Position numbers and translations under genes: made by a program. Below, one piece after another: positions 35,336 to 46,928 of a DNA stretch of 64,000 bases; position 1 is the stretch's first letter, and the number at the start of each line of letters is the position of its first letter. The notes beneath the pieces were generated by a model. That model did not search any database. It was not told the origin of the DNA and worked only from the letters and a program-made list of their open reading frames with translations. Origin of the DNA: Marsupella aquatica (Eukaryota > Marchantiophyta). The stretch spans positions 15,810,001 to 15,874,000 of the forward strand of contig OZ316895.1 in assembly GCA_973895155.1 (NCBI GenBank), read 5' to 3'.

Positions 35336-35952
35336 TTGGAGACGGGGACGGAACACAGAAACATGACGACGGCCTGGTCACAACCAACTTTTATTCAGAA
35401 TCGCGAAATTTCAGGATTCCTTTCGCTGAACCTCAGCGTGTTCTAATTTCCGTGATTGCTTTGGAAGCCTTAGAAGGGTCGGAATGTCGAGGAGCTCAGG
35501 TTCGTCGGCGAATGGTACAATGACGAGTCTCGAAAGACTACCCACAGAATCCGGTAGACTTGGTGGAATGAAATGTTGCAAGTGGAAGAATCCCATAACG
35601 CGGAAGTCATTTATGATATCGGCGAGGGCTTGTAGCTAATATCCTCCAGACACATCACACTTGTTACCAAGAAAGAAGCAACTCAAACATTTCAGCATGA
35701 GGAGATCCAGCTCAAACATTTCAGCATGAGGAGATCCAGCAGGAGATTGCGAAGATGCAGGTCTGGCCTCCATCCATCTCGATGAGTGTATCATTCTTGG
35801 TAAATTGGGCCGGGCCTAAATTCCATGTATTGAAATCTTCAATACCCATTAGACCTGGCGGTATAATAATGCGGCCAGCATTGCCGGCCACTATACTCCT
35901 AACGAACATTCAAGCTCATCAACTACGCACCATGCCGAAGAACCGTCCTCGA

Positions 35953-36255
35953 TCAAGCCTTTCTCCGAACTCGAATGGGCCCCTTAACATTAGCGAGTCC
36001 TTCCCCAAGGTGACCTTGCAAGACTTCGCCCTTTTGGAGAACCTCCACTCGACCCTGGTCTCTCATTTCTGCAACCATGGTCCTAATTTCAGGCATGAGC
36101 TCTCGCCATGAAGATACACCAGCTGATTGTAATTCCATGGAGGACAGAGCCCGAGCCACTTCTGACGGACATATGGTCTTCGATGGCTGGCGAGCGGCTA
36201 GAAGATTGTCGAGATAGCGTTTTATGATTTCCGGGCGTTTGGCCATATCAGCCAT
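35953..36255 (-). CDS. DUF3253 family small protein
   Basis: A single-exon frame of 100 codons starting at ATG (36253-36255; the upstream in-frame TTG at 36273 is not needed). It shows the features I know for DUF3253 (PF11625), a family best represented in bacteria and of unknown function: ICPSEVARAL, then WRELMPEIRTMVAEMRDQGRVEVLQKGE, then GPIRVRR at the C-terminus. The pattern resembles a small winged-helix fold. The full domain is present and the stop follows directly. There is no intron, while the recognised neighbouring genes have several. A repeat related to the 37179-37470 foldback begins just upstream of its start. It may be an old bacterial acquisition or a little-noticed plant gene. 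Family fairly sure, function unknown. Confidence 0.7.
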   Translation of the reverse strand: MADMAKRPEIIKRYLDNLLAARQPSKTICPSEVARALSSMELQSAGVSSWRELMPEIRTMVAEMRDQGRVEVLQKGEVLQGHLGEGLANVKGPIRVRRKA

Positions 36256-36275
36256 TGCTGGGGCTGTGTGCAACG

Positions 36276-36375
36276 AACTTACAGTGGTGATGGGAGTAGA
36301 ATTTGAGATCTGGTTGCTTCATGCAACACACAATCCAAGGTGGGGGCTGTGTGCAATCTGACTTACAATGGTGAT
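36276..36375. repeat. Half copies of the GAGATCTGGTTG foldback family
   Basis: AGTAGAATTTGAGATCTGGT followed by CAACACACAATCCAA matches the arm of the 37179-37470 foldback. GGGCTGTGTGCAA and ACTTACA(G/A)TGGTGATG also repeat within the segment. A short AT microsatellite (36380-36392) follows. Confidence 0.6.
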
Positions 36376-36539
36376 GTGCATATATATATATATCAAATTT
36401 CCAAAAAGACAACAACACCTAACCGGGAGACACATCCCACAGTCAAAAAGACCCAATAAAGTTCTTCATCAGAACGACCCAATAAAGTTCTGCCGCTCCT
36501 TCTCCAGTACTTGAATTTATGGTGGTTTGGTTGCGTTTC

Positions 36540-37045
36540 TTGGTGCTTGCATTTCCCCCTGCCGGCCTCACCCGCTGTTAGGCTTCACTACCTTTGGTCC
36601 TCCTGGGTGTCGACCCCCTTTGTGGGCCACCCTGAGTATGCTGGCTTTTTGGATGTAAATCAATTGGTTTCTTTGAGGCAAAGAAAAGACCCAAGAAAAA
36701 AGCAAAGCTTTGGCCAGTTGGCCACGTGTTAGCCTAGAACCTAGAGGTCCCAGGTTCAATCTCCCTTCACACGCAAGGGGTGGCAAGGGTATTGCGTGGG
36801 CGGGGTGTAGTAGTGAGAGTACTGGTTTATCCTTGGCCTTTGGCTGGTCGCTTTGTGATCCTAGTCCAACCTTGTGATCCTAGTCCAACCCTCTCTCCTT
36901 ACTGGCAGTGGTCCCTGTTGGATCCCTGGGTTTTGTTCCCCCTTGTGGGTTACCCTACAGTGGTGCATATTCCAAAGTAGAAGGTCTATCCTCTGTAGGC
37001 CGGGTCTACTTTTGGCTTTCAAGGCAGAAAAAAAAAACCCAACAA
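36540..37045 (+). mobile_element. tRNA-derived SINE cluster
   Basis: A box TGGCCAGTTGGC at 36711-36722 and B box GGTTCAATCTC at 36753-36763 are 42 bases apart, as in tRNA-derived pol III promoters. The body after the B box (ends near 37045 in an A-rich tail) shares CCC(C/T)TTGTGGG(C/T)(C/T)ACCCT with the sequence before the A box (36540-36690). This suggests a 5'-truncated copy followed by a fuller copy. No coding capacity. Confidence 0.6.
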
Positions 37046-37178
37046 AGGGATGAGAAAGATAGTTATATATCAAATTGCCAAAAGAAAATTGAGTCCAACC
37101 CATAGACAAGATCCCAAGGGGAAAAGCTTAATCAAGGGAAGAAAATAGAAGGGAAGGGGAAAGACTTTGATAAGACTA

Positions 37179-37470
37179 GATGTGAATAGAATTGAGATCT
37201 GGTTGCATCAAGCAACATACAATTGAAGGTTGATAGAGATGTACATCATGGACTGTAACCTCAAACAAGAACAATATCCAGTGGATAATGAATAGGATAA
37301 CTCATCCCCAAGAGGGGTAAATGGTGTAGGGGCTCAGGACATATACCCTAGTACTCATCATCAGAGGAAATATTCTACTTGTGTTTGAGGCTGAGGTTCA
37401 TGGTGGACATTTGTATCAACTTGGACTGTGTGCTGCCTGACTCAACCAGATCTCAAATTCTACTCACATC
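37179..37470. mobile_element. Foldback/MITE element with ~70-bp inverted arms
   Basis: The left arm starts GATGTGAATAGAATTGAGAT; the right arm, reverse-complemented, starts GATGTGAGTAGAATTTGAGA. Similarity continues through ATCTGGTTG, CA(A/C)AC, GTTGATA and ATGT. The whole is 292 bp with a non-coding centre. A related half copy lies at 36276-36375. Confidence 0.7.
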
Positions 37471-38879
37471 CCCATTGTAATTTAGTTGCATGACAACTCA
37501 TAACCCCAAACCAGAGATGACTTGTTGAACATAAACTTCCAAATTGAATTTTGGAGACGTCCAATTTGGGAATCCCCAGGCATGGCTGGCATGAGGTTGC
37601 ATGGTCTCACCAGCAGGGTTATGCCCCCAAACCTTAAACTTCTTCTGAAAGAAAAATTCATGACAAAGTATAAGGGCTTGGTAAAGGTTTTTTTATGGAC
37701 CCCAATGGGAAGCTCCTTAAAAAAATCCCTGGAAGCACTTGGAGTGACATCAGCACTATTCATCACAAACAAGAGCAATTAGCTATGCAAGAAAAACCAA
37801 ATGTAATAATTTGTGTTTGAGGTAAGGCAAAGAAAAACAGTTGGACCCCGTAACTGTAAAAACAATGAGAAACTGAACTATAGCTTCTGGATGAGCTGTG
37901 ATTGATACAAGGAGTTTTCTGGCAAGCTGTTTGAATATTCTATTTAATTGACAATTTTTTGAAATAACCCTGGGTAGAACAAAACTCTTTCAATTACTAT
38001 AACATTTACAAAGTAATATAAGAAACCCTTTGACTACTATGGACAGAGGAATATATACCAAGGGAACATAAGAAACGCTTCAACTACCATGGATAGAGGA
38101 ATACCAAAGGAATGTAAGAAACCCTTCAGCCTTTGTAACATATTATATGGACTCTATGGATATAGCAGTAGCAAAGGAACAATTTGCATGAATTGTTACC
38201 ATGAAAAATCTACTCTTTGTCTGCAATGAATTTAACTTGTCCTAATGACCTTGAAACCCACTTCATTATGAATCCTCCTTCTAATCTTTGTCCTCTCATC
38301 TCCATATTCAAGTCTATTCCGATATAAAAGTCTTTGTCGCTACAACTTTTTGAATAACATCAAGCTTACAGAACCAAGGAGTACTCAAACTAATTTTTAT
38401 ATATTGTGAAGGAGTTGAACAAGCCAATGACTCAAGGGTCTGTGAGGGAGAAGGGTGGAACACACCTAATGTTTATCTATAAATATTCCTGAAATTGAGG
38501 ATTAGTTAAAGATCTTTCCTGATCTTTCGAATAGTCAGTCAGATAAACTGCAACTAAAGGCACATTTTGGAGAAACTGGATTATTCTTCCTGTTTTGGAT
38601 TCATGTTTTAACTAGAACAACATGGATGAGTGGAAAGGTTTTACATTTTTACAACCCCCCTCTTGCTAAAGTTGTAAATTCATCAAATCTTCTCTTCATT
38701 ACACCCATTTTAAAACTGAGCCAAGAGTTGGATACCTATTCTTCATTCATTCCTGGTTTCAGAGTAGCAGTTTAGCTCAAATGGGATGGATTTACAATTG
38801 AAAGTATTAGTTTCTTACAAATGAACTTCTCCTAAATCTTTCTTCTGTACTTGCTTTTTCTCTAATTACTTTTAATTTT

Positions 38880-39035
38880 ATGGCGCTGAATTTCTTCACA
38901 AGTAAGAGAAGTGTCCAGAAGTTGGCCCAACCCACACACCGACCAACCCTCCCTCACCCCAGTGAATGAGGGGGCTTTGAATCTGAGACCTGTTGGCCTC
39001 AAGTTCCAATCCCTTGGCCACCTGAGCTAGACCAT
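38880..39035 (-). mobile_element. tRNA-derived SINE
   Basis: On the minus strand the A box TAGCTCAGGTGG (39018-39029) is followed 45 bases later by a B-box-like AGATTCAAAGC (38974-38984). GGTCGGTGTGTGGGTTGG downstream resembles the body of plant SINEs of the Au type. The 3' end is not precisely defined. Confidence 0.65.
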
Positions 39036-39235
39036 TTTTCTTTGCTCCCAATCACTTGTTTAGCAGGTGAGTGAAGCATTTCTCCCTTGTTCCACACTAG
39101 CCTAACCACTCTAAAAACCTTTGAATGTAAATATTGGTGACTACAAGAAAACCTTGAAAGACAAAGATTCCTTATTATTCACACTCATTTATGATTTTCC
39201 CCCATTGCTTGCACCCCCATACTTCAGTGATGCTG

Positions 39236-39610
39236 CCAGAGCTACTGTCTAGATGCTTCACTCTAGACCTAGGTCATTAAAGTAATTTTTATTGCAAATT
39301 TCTAGTAAGATTCCACTCACTTCTTTCCTCTAGGGTGCCAGTCTGCTCCATGATTTCAAGAAATGTTTTCTTTTATAGCAGTGAAAATTTGGGTTCTTGG
39401 GGTAACCTGGTAGCTCTTGAAGGGGCAGCTGTGTTTGAAAGAGGAAAAACATATTATCTTACTATTAATTTGCCAACAGAAGCTAGAGTTGGGGTGTAGG
39501 CTTCTAGGGTGAAGCCTCCAGACCATAACTCTAGGGCCCCACCACCCCACCAAATGTACGTTGATGGAGAGTAGAAGGCATGGTATGTCAAAATGATCAT
39601 CCATGCTTAT
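39236..39610. mobile_element. TCTAGAGTGAAGCC-type TIR repeat (copy 1)
   Basis: The left arm TAGATGCTTCACTCTAGACC and the right arm GGCTTCTAGGGTGAAGCCTC are inverted relative to each other, with GACCATAACTCTAGGGCCCC at the right border. A downstream tail (CATGGTATGTCAAAATGATC, TTGTTATCACTATG) is shared with the copies near 49 kb. A MITE-like family. Confidence 0.65.
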
Positions 39611-40924
39611 TTTTGTTATCACTATGCTGTTGTTCAAAGAATGTGCATAGAGTCTCGTATTTCCAAAAAGGAGAAAATTAAGTCCAAAAGGAGAAAATTA
39701 AAGGGTGAGTGAGAGTACATTTGGCGCATTGTTGCTTTCTTTCAAGAAAGAAAAAGATATGTACTGTAGCTATTTTCTTCCTTCTTTCATTCCTCGTGTT
39801 CTTTCATTCCTCGTGTAGGAGTCGTGCATGCTCTCGAGTTTGTTCCAATCGGATTTGCTTTCCAACGCGATCTCACGTTGATGATGCTGAGAAACAGTCA
39901 TTGTACACTCATCAGGCAAGCGCATCCACGTCTCCACGGTCATCCGTTCTGCTGCTGAGCTTTAGCTGAGCTGAGGAAAGAGTGGGGAGCAGAGGAGGAC
40001 GCGAGAGGACACAACTGGACTGAACAAGCGTTGTGAGCAGAGTCAGGTACGCAATTGGGAGAATTGCTGAACAGAGTCAGGTACGCAATTGGGGGAATTG
40101 CTTTTGAGATTTGAGTCAAGTGGCGTGTGCATTGGGCTGGGCACACATGGCTGTAGATAATTAGCTCGATCAATCTTGTTGAAATGGAAGGGCAGATCGT
40201 GAAGTGTTTGAGGTGGTAGTGTGATTCGCGTTTTAGAGGCTCACATGAAACAATTCTCATGCATTTGAGGAGCTGCTACGTTCTCTGCTGTATACGTAAG
40301 CATTCGCCAGTGAGAAGCTCGCCTGATCACAATTTCCGGAGAGGCTTTCTCGAGTGGATTAGTAATTAATTCCATGCTAGCTAGGGCAACAAATTACTTC
40401 GGTGCGGTGTTCGTGAGAGGAGCTGGGGATTGGTTTGTGTAGGGCGTAAATGTGGTCTGGTGAATTTTCAGAGTTTCTCGTCTGATCACACAGTTTTTCA
40501 TATTTCACCTTTCATCCCTGTCTTCGTAATTTGATTCGCCCGTGCTTCAGCGGAGCAATGGTGACAAGAATGAATTCCCGTCTGGATTGGAAAGAATGAA
40601 TTCCGCGTGAGGGATGTACCTGAATGGGTTGGAATACATGATAGCAAGGACAGGACAGGAGGGAGAGGTGATAAACTGAAATTGGGTGCGGGTCTCCTGA
40701 CTTCGTGTGTGTTGATACTGAATTCAGGTGGCCAATGTACCTCCTCTTCATCCGGTGATCTGTACCGATGGCGCCGGACCCTTTGTCCCTATCAAATAAG
40801 TTTGAGAGTCCAGTAGATTGATGATGAGAAGAAGTCCCGTTTGATGTCAACGGCGAGTTTCTGTTCCTGCAATCCGCTCTCATCATTCACGTCCAGGAGC
40901 TAGGGGAGTGCTCTTGCTGCCATT

Positions 40925-43900
40925 ATGGAAATGCCCTACATTAAAAGGGGTGTCCAGGTGCATCGGGGAAGACTGCTGGACGGCTGCAGGTCAGCTGTGC
41001 TGAGATTCTCTGGAGGCAGGCCTTCATTACCAGAACACAGGCTCCTGGCTAGCGACAATGGAGCGTCGATCGCTAGCTGTTCTCAAGTTGCCAGTGTCGA
41101 AAAGGGTGCTGGGTGCGCAGATTTTGATAGTAGGTTGAAGTCAGCAAGGTCCAATGGGGACAGATTTCTCTGTAGGCAAGTGTTTTCTCGCATACCAGTG
41201 AAGCACGAGCGTTACAGTACGAGTGACATAGACAAGATGCGGTGGGAACTTCGAAATGTGAGGAGGGGCTTTATGTCGTTGGACTACGGACAGAACGTCT
41301 TGAAGGATGATATTGACACTCAGAGTGAGTGTTTTCAAACAAACTCTGAAGCAATGGAGAAGCTGGTTTCGGAACTTAAACAGAACGTGGAACAGGTGCG
41401 TGATCTAGCCTTCCATCCACCGTTGTGTAGGAAATGATCGGCTCTTGCATTGCCTCGTAATATACACTATCCGCACGACTTTCGTTAAATGCTGCACAGA
41501 GATTCCAGTCGAAGTGGTCTTTTATCTGGTTTGAGCTCATGAATGGAGAAGGACCGTGAGTGAGTTTGGTATGAAATGGAGGACTTTGCATAGCGAGAGT
41601 AAGCACCGGTAATGAATGGAATCTTTCTCTGGAAATGACAGGTACGGCTCGGAGGTGGTGCAAAAGCTGTCCAAAGACTCAGAGCAAAGAAGAAATGGCT
41701 GCCTAGAGAGCGCATTGATTACCTTCTTGATCAGGGAGCTCCTTTCCTAGAATTTTCACAGGTACTGTACCACTAGCCAATTTTCGAGATTTCCCCTTCG
41801 AGGATATTTCGAAAATATTCTTCTCATCGGTTAGGACACGATTGGAATTTTAAAACTTCTCCATGGATCAAAGTTGATCTGACATGCTGTCCTAACTTTG
41901 GCTTACCTTTGGATAGCTTGCAGGCCACGAGCTCTATGATGAGCCCCTTCCTAGTGGAGGAATTGTGACAGGGATCGGCCCAATTCATGGAAGGCTGTGT
42001 ATGCTAATAGCGAATGATCCAACTGTCAAAGGTGGCACTTACTATCCAATCACTGTGAAGAAGCATTTACGTGCTCAAGAAATTGCAGCACAGAACAACC
42101 TGCCCTGCATTTACCTAGTGGACAGTGGTGGAGCAAATCTTCCCAGGCAGGCTGATGTCTTTCCTGACAGGGACCACTTCGGGAGGATTTTCTATAATCA
42201 AGCTCGTATGTCGGAAGAGGGTATTCCCCAAATCGCCCTCGTTCTTGGATCCTGCACAGCAGGAGGAGCGTATGTTCCGGCTATGGCAGACGAAAGTGTA
42301 ATAGTGAAAGGCAACGGTACTATTTTTCTCGCTGGTCCACCGTTGGTGAAGGTTGTTATCCAAAGACCCTGCGGAGGATGAAGGATTGCTCCACTATTGT
42401 CATAGACTGTTGTTTCATTTGCGAGAATGATAAAGTTTTTCTCCTTCTCAATTCTCATCGTGACGCAAAAACCATGGGGATCCACAAAACTAGATGTTTG
42501 GGGATATCTTCTCTGGCAATGTGAAGTAGGAATGACTTGTCTTGGGGCAATAGAAAGAAAAACCACTGGTTTACAGTGGTAGTACCACTAATATTCTTGG
42601 CCCACATAGAAGCCCAACATTTGTTAAAGGTGACAAAGGCTTGCAATGTTTTGCAGAATTGCCAAAGGTGACAAAGGCTTGCAAACTGCACTAGCAGTTG
42701 TTCGTTTACATGCTTAGTTTCTGATAACCCTCTTTTGCCTCGTAGGCTGCTACTGGAGAAGAAGTGAGTGCAGAGGATTTAGGGGGCGCCAAACTTCATT
42801 GCTCTGTATCTGGGGTTTCTGATCACTTTGCTATTGGTACCCCTACCACCGTCGCATTTGTCCATTAATATCTAGAACTGATGAGCTATACCCTGATCCT
42901 CCTTTGTCAAGACAGCAACTTGTTACATGCAATGACCTCGTTGATTTGGCTCAGCCTACATGTGGGTTGTGACAGATGAACTGCACGCTCTATCAACTGG
43001 ACGAAAGATTGTGGGAAATTTGCACCTAGCGGGTGTCACGAAACGTGCCCCTGAAGTTGCAGCTCCTGTACGGGAAGCGGTCCGAGATCCATGCTATAGT
43101 TCAGAGGAACTTAGAGGCATCATACCAGCAGACAGCCGAGAAAGTTATGACGTTCGATCTGTCATAAGTCGCATTGTTGATGCAAGCGAATTTGATGAAT
43201 TTAAGAAGCAATATGGACCTGTAAGTTGCTAGACAAATCTAAATGACTTAATTTTGTAAAGCAGCAAGTGATTGACTCGGAGAGGTATCGCAGAGAGTAG
43301 CTTTACAGAAGTCTTCAAGAAGGGTGTAATATTCTATGTTGTAGTCTTGCAGTATGACTTCGCTCATTGCACTTAGCAATTCAAGAAAGTGGTAACCCTC
43401 GTCGTCAGTTGCTTACATAAGTGTCATATGCTTGGTATTTGTAAGGCTGACCTGCTTCACCTTTCTAATATTTCAAAATTTTCAGACCCTGGTGACAGGT
43501 TTTGCGAGGATAGATGGACAGCTTGTAGGAATTGTCGGCAACAACGGAATATTGTTTACAGAGTCGGCATTGAAAGGAGCTCATTTCATCCAACTTTGTG
43601 CACAACGGCACATTCCACTTGTATTTCTTCAGAACATCATGGGATTTATGGTAGGTTCCTTGTGAAGAAGAAATGGTTGGCCATCAAGAGAACCTCATTA
43701 AAACCCTGTAGAAAAGTGTATATTGCTGTTTGATTTCATAGAGGGCATCAGTACTTTCCAGTCAGGCAATCATAGACATTGTTTCATAGTGTGCTTCTGG
43801 AGACATTGTCGGTATATTCAAAGCCTTTTTAGAGAACAGGGATTACTGATGTCTCTCTTATAATTCTTGGGTTCTTAGGTTGGTTCGAGGTCGGAGGCCA

Positions 43901-44870
43901 GTGGGATCGCTAAAGCAGGCGCTAAGATGGTTATGGCGGTCTCTTGCGCAAAGGTATCTTCGAACTTTTTATTTTGATCGTTGCAGGATCCTCCAAATTG
44001 TTCCACTTGCAATCATTTTTTTTCCAATGATTTGAATCAAAGCCACAGGCTAACAAGTCTGGTTTTACCCTGGATCAACGGCGTTATTCTAATGACGTTA
44101 TTTTCATTGACAGGTTCCTAAGATAACAGTAGTAGTGGGAGGAAGTTATGGGGCAGGGAACTACGGAATGTGCGGGCGAGCGTACAGCCCCAATTTTCTT
44201 TTCCTATGGCCCAATGCTCGAATCTCTGTCATGGGAGGACCTCAGGTGAAGCAAGTGGGAGCAAGTTTTAGAGTGTTTAGGGGTCTATGCTTTCTTCCTG
44301 CATAGTGAGCGTATAAAATGCAGAGTGCCACGGAAGGTAGTCATTGATAAAGCATGTCATTCATCAAATCTTGCTGGTAGATCTTGACGACATCCAGGTT
44401 ATGACTTATGATGGCTGTGAACACGTGACTTTTAGGCTGCTGGAGTGCTAACCCAAGTTGAAAGAGACAAGAGGAAAAGAGACGGCAAGACGGTAAGTTT
44501 TTTCTGCCTCTCGTTTGCATTTTTCCCATTCTTTTTAGCTGTCCAGTTGGCTAGAATTGCCACCATGCATGTGGATGTGGCTTTGCGGTGGAAGTTACTT
44601 CTGGCACGAAGTTTGTCCTTCTCACTAAACTAGACTGCTTGCATCATTTGAGAACTGATCGAACAGTGGAGCGCCGAAGAGGAAGAGACATTCAGGAGTA
44701 AAGTAGTTGCAGCTTATGAGAAAGAAGCAAATCCGTACTATGCCAGCGCAAGACTTTGGGATGATGGCATCATTGACCCAGCAGATACGCGGGAGGTGCT
44801 GTCCTTATGTCTTACTGCTGCAACACAAAATGGTCCTCGAATATCCAAATATGGAGTGTTCCGAATGTGA
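40925..44870 (+). CDS. MCCB: Methylcrotonyl-CoA carboxylase beta subunit, mitochondrial
   Basis: Ten exons with all phases agreeing: 40925-41395, 41642-41761, 41917-42351, 42746-42836, 42976-43220, 43486-43650, 43879-43953, 44114-44245, 44436-44492, 44667-44870 (TGA). The product is the carboxyltransferase subunit that moves carboxyl from biotin to 3-methylcrotonyl-CoA in leucine breakdown; it pairs with the biotin-bearing alpha subunit in mitochondria. Hallmarks: [94 protein letters not shown] and [13 protein letters not shown] at the C-terminus. The N-terminus is long: about 145 residues precede the conserved [13 protein letters not shown], so a downstream Met (residue 105) may be the true start, or the presequence is extended. 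No frame lesion. DODA converges 500 bp away. Confidence 0.96.
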
Positions 44871-45370
44871 AGAAGAGAAAGGCTTTATTCTTTCTCAATT
44901 CGTTTGTCGGCAGTGTAACTTGCTTCTATCAACTTTGGAACGCTTTGTGAAACAAAAGCGTGCGGATCGTCTTTAGATACGAGGTTGCTGGTAGATTATT
45001 CTCTGGGCTGTCAAAAAGGCAGGCTGGCACGTAGAAGCGAAATTTTGTCGACATCGAATTCAGTCAATTTGTCTTGAATATCACCACAAGAAGCGGTAGT
45101 TGTAAATAATCTTGTTTAAATGAAAGCGAGCCCAAACGGGCTGTTGTAGCTAATTTCTATGAGTAAATAGAATTTGCAAGGATCACTGAATGGTTCTATT
45201 TATACTAAACGAATTGACTTCTATCTGGTTGTGGCAATCATCACTTCGAAACAGTGGCTCAACTATTTACCAGAAATATAATTGCTCCCTTGGTGACTTC
45301 TAGAAAGGGGACTTCTACTGAATAGTGTACTAAATTACTATTTACCAAATAATGTGGACAACCCAAGCGC
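44871..45370. other. Convergent 3' interval between MCCB and DODA
   Basis: 500 bases with no frame of note. It must hold both 3' UTRs and polyadenylation signals, so the transcripts may overlap. Confidence 0.5.
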
Positions 45371-46928
45371 TCAAGCTGAAGCAGCTGCAGCAGGAGGAGC
45401 ATTAAGGGCGTAAGAAGCCATGGAAAGGGTTCCCAGGTCCCAACCACTGTATAGTTGTTCACCAGCCGCATCTTGTCCTGCAGCTCCAAGAGCAACTATA
45501 GCTGGCAAGAAATGGTCCGGTGTTGGATGCGCTTTACGAGCATAGGGAGCCTTTTCTTTGTAGTTGATCATTTCTTCATACCTGGCATAGAGATTCACCT
45601 ACCGCAGTTAATAAACCTTACAGTAGCTTTCACTGCAGTTCGGCACTCAAATGTTGAAACCCGCCGGGAATAATGTCAGTACGAACAGAATGGACTAAAA
45701 CATGCTTGAAGATCGAGCAATGCAGTTTTACAGAGGAGAATCTTGATCAACGACTCTAAAAAGAACTTGAGAGATTAGGAGGGACCAACTTGTTTTTGCA
45801 GAGGGCATCATTGAGCCAGTTGTCAAAAGCGAGGGCCCAAGGAGCAACTGGACCACCATCGAAGCTCATGGATCCAAGATTGTGTGTTGCGGAACCCGAG
45901 CCTATCACTAGAACCCCTTCGTTCTTCAGGGATGTAAGTGCGTGCCCAACCTTATAATGGTGAGCTCCATCTTTGCGATACTGGACGGACAGTTGAACCA
46001 CAGGGACGTCCCTCTCTGGGTACATCAGGAGCAAAGGGACCCATGCCCCGTGATCTAACCCTCTTCTCTCATCTTTCTTTGCCTTCGGGAATCCTCCCTG
46101 CTTCAACAAATCCACCACTCTCTGCGCTAGCTCAGGATCACCAGGTGCGTCGTATCTCAACTGCATTAACAATAGTGTCCCATCTCAGTCATCAGGTCGT
46201 AAGATTAGAATCTCATGACCCACAGTTTCGGTGAAGTAATGTCACAGAGAGCTAAAACCACCACACAGCCATCTGCAATTCCTATCCTAATCTCTGTCTC
46301 TGACATTCTAAACATTTCCGAACAGAGAAAATCCAATGCGAGATTATACAGTAATGTAAACTTCAGAGAATGCTATCACCTCTGGAAAGACCATCTGTAA
46401 TTCAAATCCCATCTGTGTAATATATCTTAATTGTCTATATGCCCACCGAGAAACTTTCACGAGTTCTAGTATTGTAGCGTCACAGAGAGTAGACACAGAA
46501 CCAGATAATGTAACTCAACTTCTTATCTGTATGGTTGACACTCATTTGTCTGACTATCACTCATTTGGCTTCTGATGGAATCCGACCAACAAGCGACATT
46601 CACTTGGCCAGAATCATAGACGTATGCTGCAGATTAAGGGCAGAGCACTCTTTGGAAGCTACAGAATTCAATCCATTTGATTTCAAGTATATAAATGCGT
46701 GACATATACCTTGTAAAGGTGCTTGGGAAACCCGTAGAAATCATGGATGGTTTCATGAGTCGTCCCGGAGGTGACGGTGGGCTCGGTGGTGTCCCAGTGC
46801 GCGGAAATGATGACAATAGCCTTCGGTTTTGCTATTTGCGTTCCCAGCCGAATTAGGAATTGCCTTGCGGGATCTTCGAATTGAATAGGAAGCATGGGCG
46901 AGCCATGCGAGAGATATAGAGTCTGCAT
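45371..46928 (-). CDS. DODA: LigB/DODA-type extradiol aromatic ring-cleavage dioxygenase
   Basis: Three exons on the minus strand, phase 0: 46928-46710, 46160-45786, 45598-45371; about 273 residues, the usual family length. Metal and substrate residues are visible: His in [12 protein letters not shown] in [13 protein letters not shown] in [11 protein letters not shown], and HPTPDHFLP near the C-terminus. The class III extradiol fold uses non-haem Fe(II). In betalain plants paralogues cleave L-DOPA; elsewhere the LigB-type members have broader or unknown catechol substrates, so the substrate is not assigned. The chosen start is ATG 46928 (MQTLYLSHG), where family similarity begins. The same frame stays open upstream to a TGA at 47160-47162, beyond which another in-frame ATG lies, so a longer N-terminal form is possible. 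Confidence 0.92.

Larger units (their letters stand above)
37480..40924. other. Repeat-bearing spacer and MCCB upstream region
   Basis: No gene recognised. It includes a SINE (38880-39035), a TIR element (39236-39610) and, from about 39700, the presumed MCCB promoter and leader. A 35-bp direct duplication, CAGAGTCAGGTACGCAATTG, occurs at about 40039 and 40073. Confidence 0.5.

Noticed and set aside
35755-36111. Plus-strand frame of 118 codons
   Set aside because: Overlaps the DUF3253 gene on the opposite strand, which has clear family motifs; the plus frame has none.
40512-40886. Minus-strand frame of 124 codons upstream of MCCB
   Set aside because: No motif, and it lies in the presumed MCCB leader; the length is not exceptional for this composition.
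45387-45673. Plus-strand frame at 45455-45673
   Set aside because: Antisense to DODA exon 3, which carries HPTPDHFLP.
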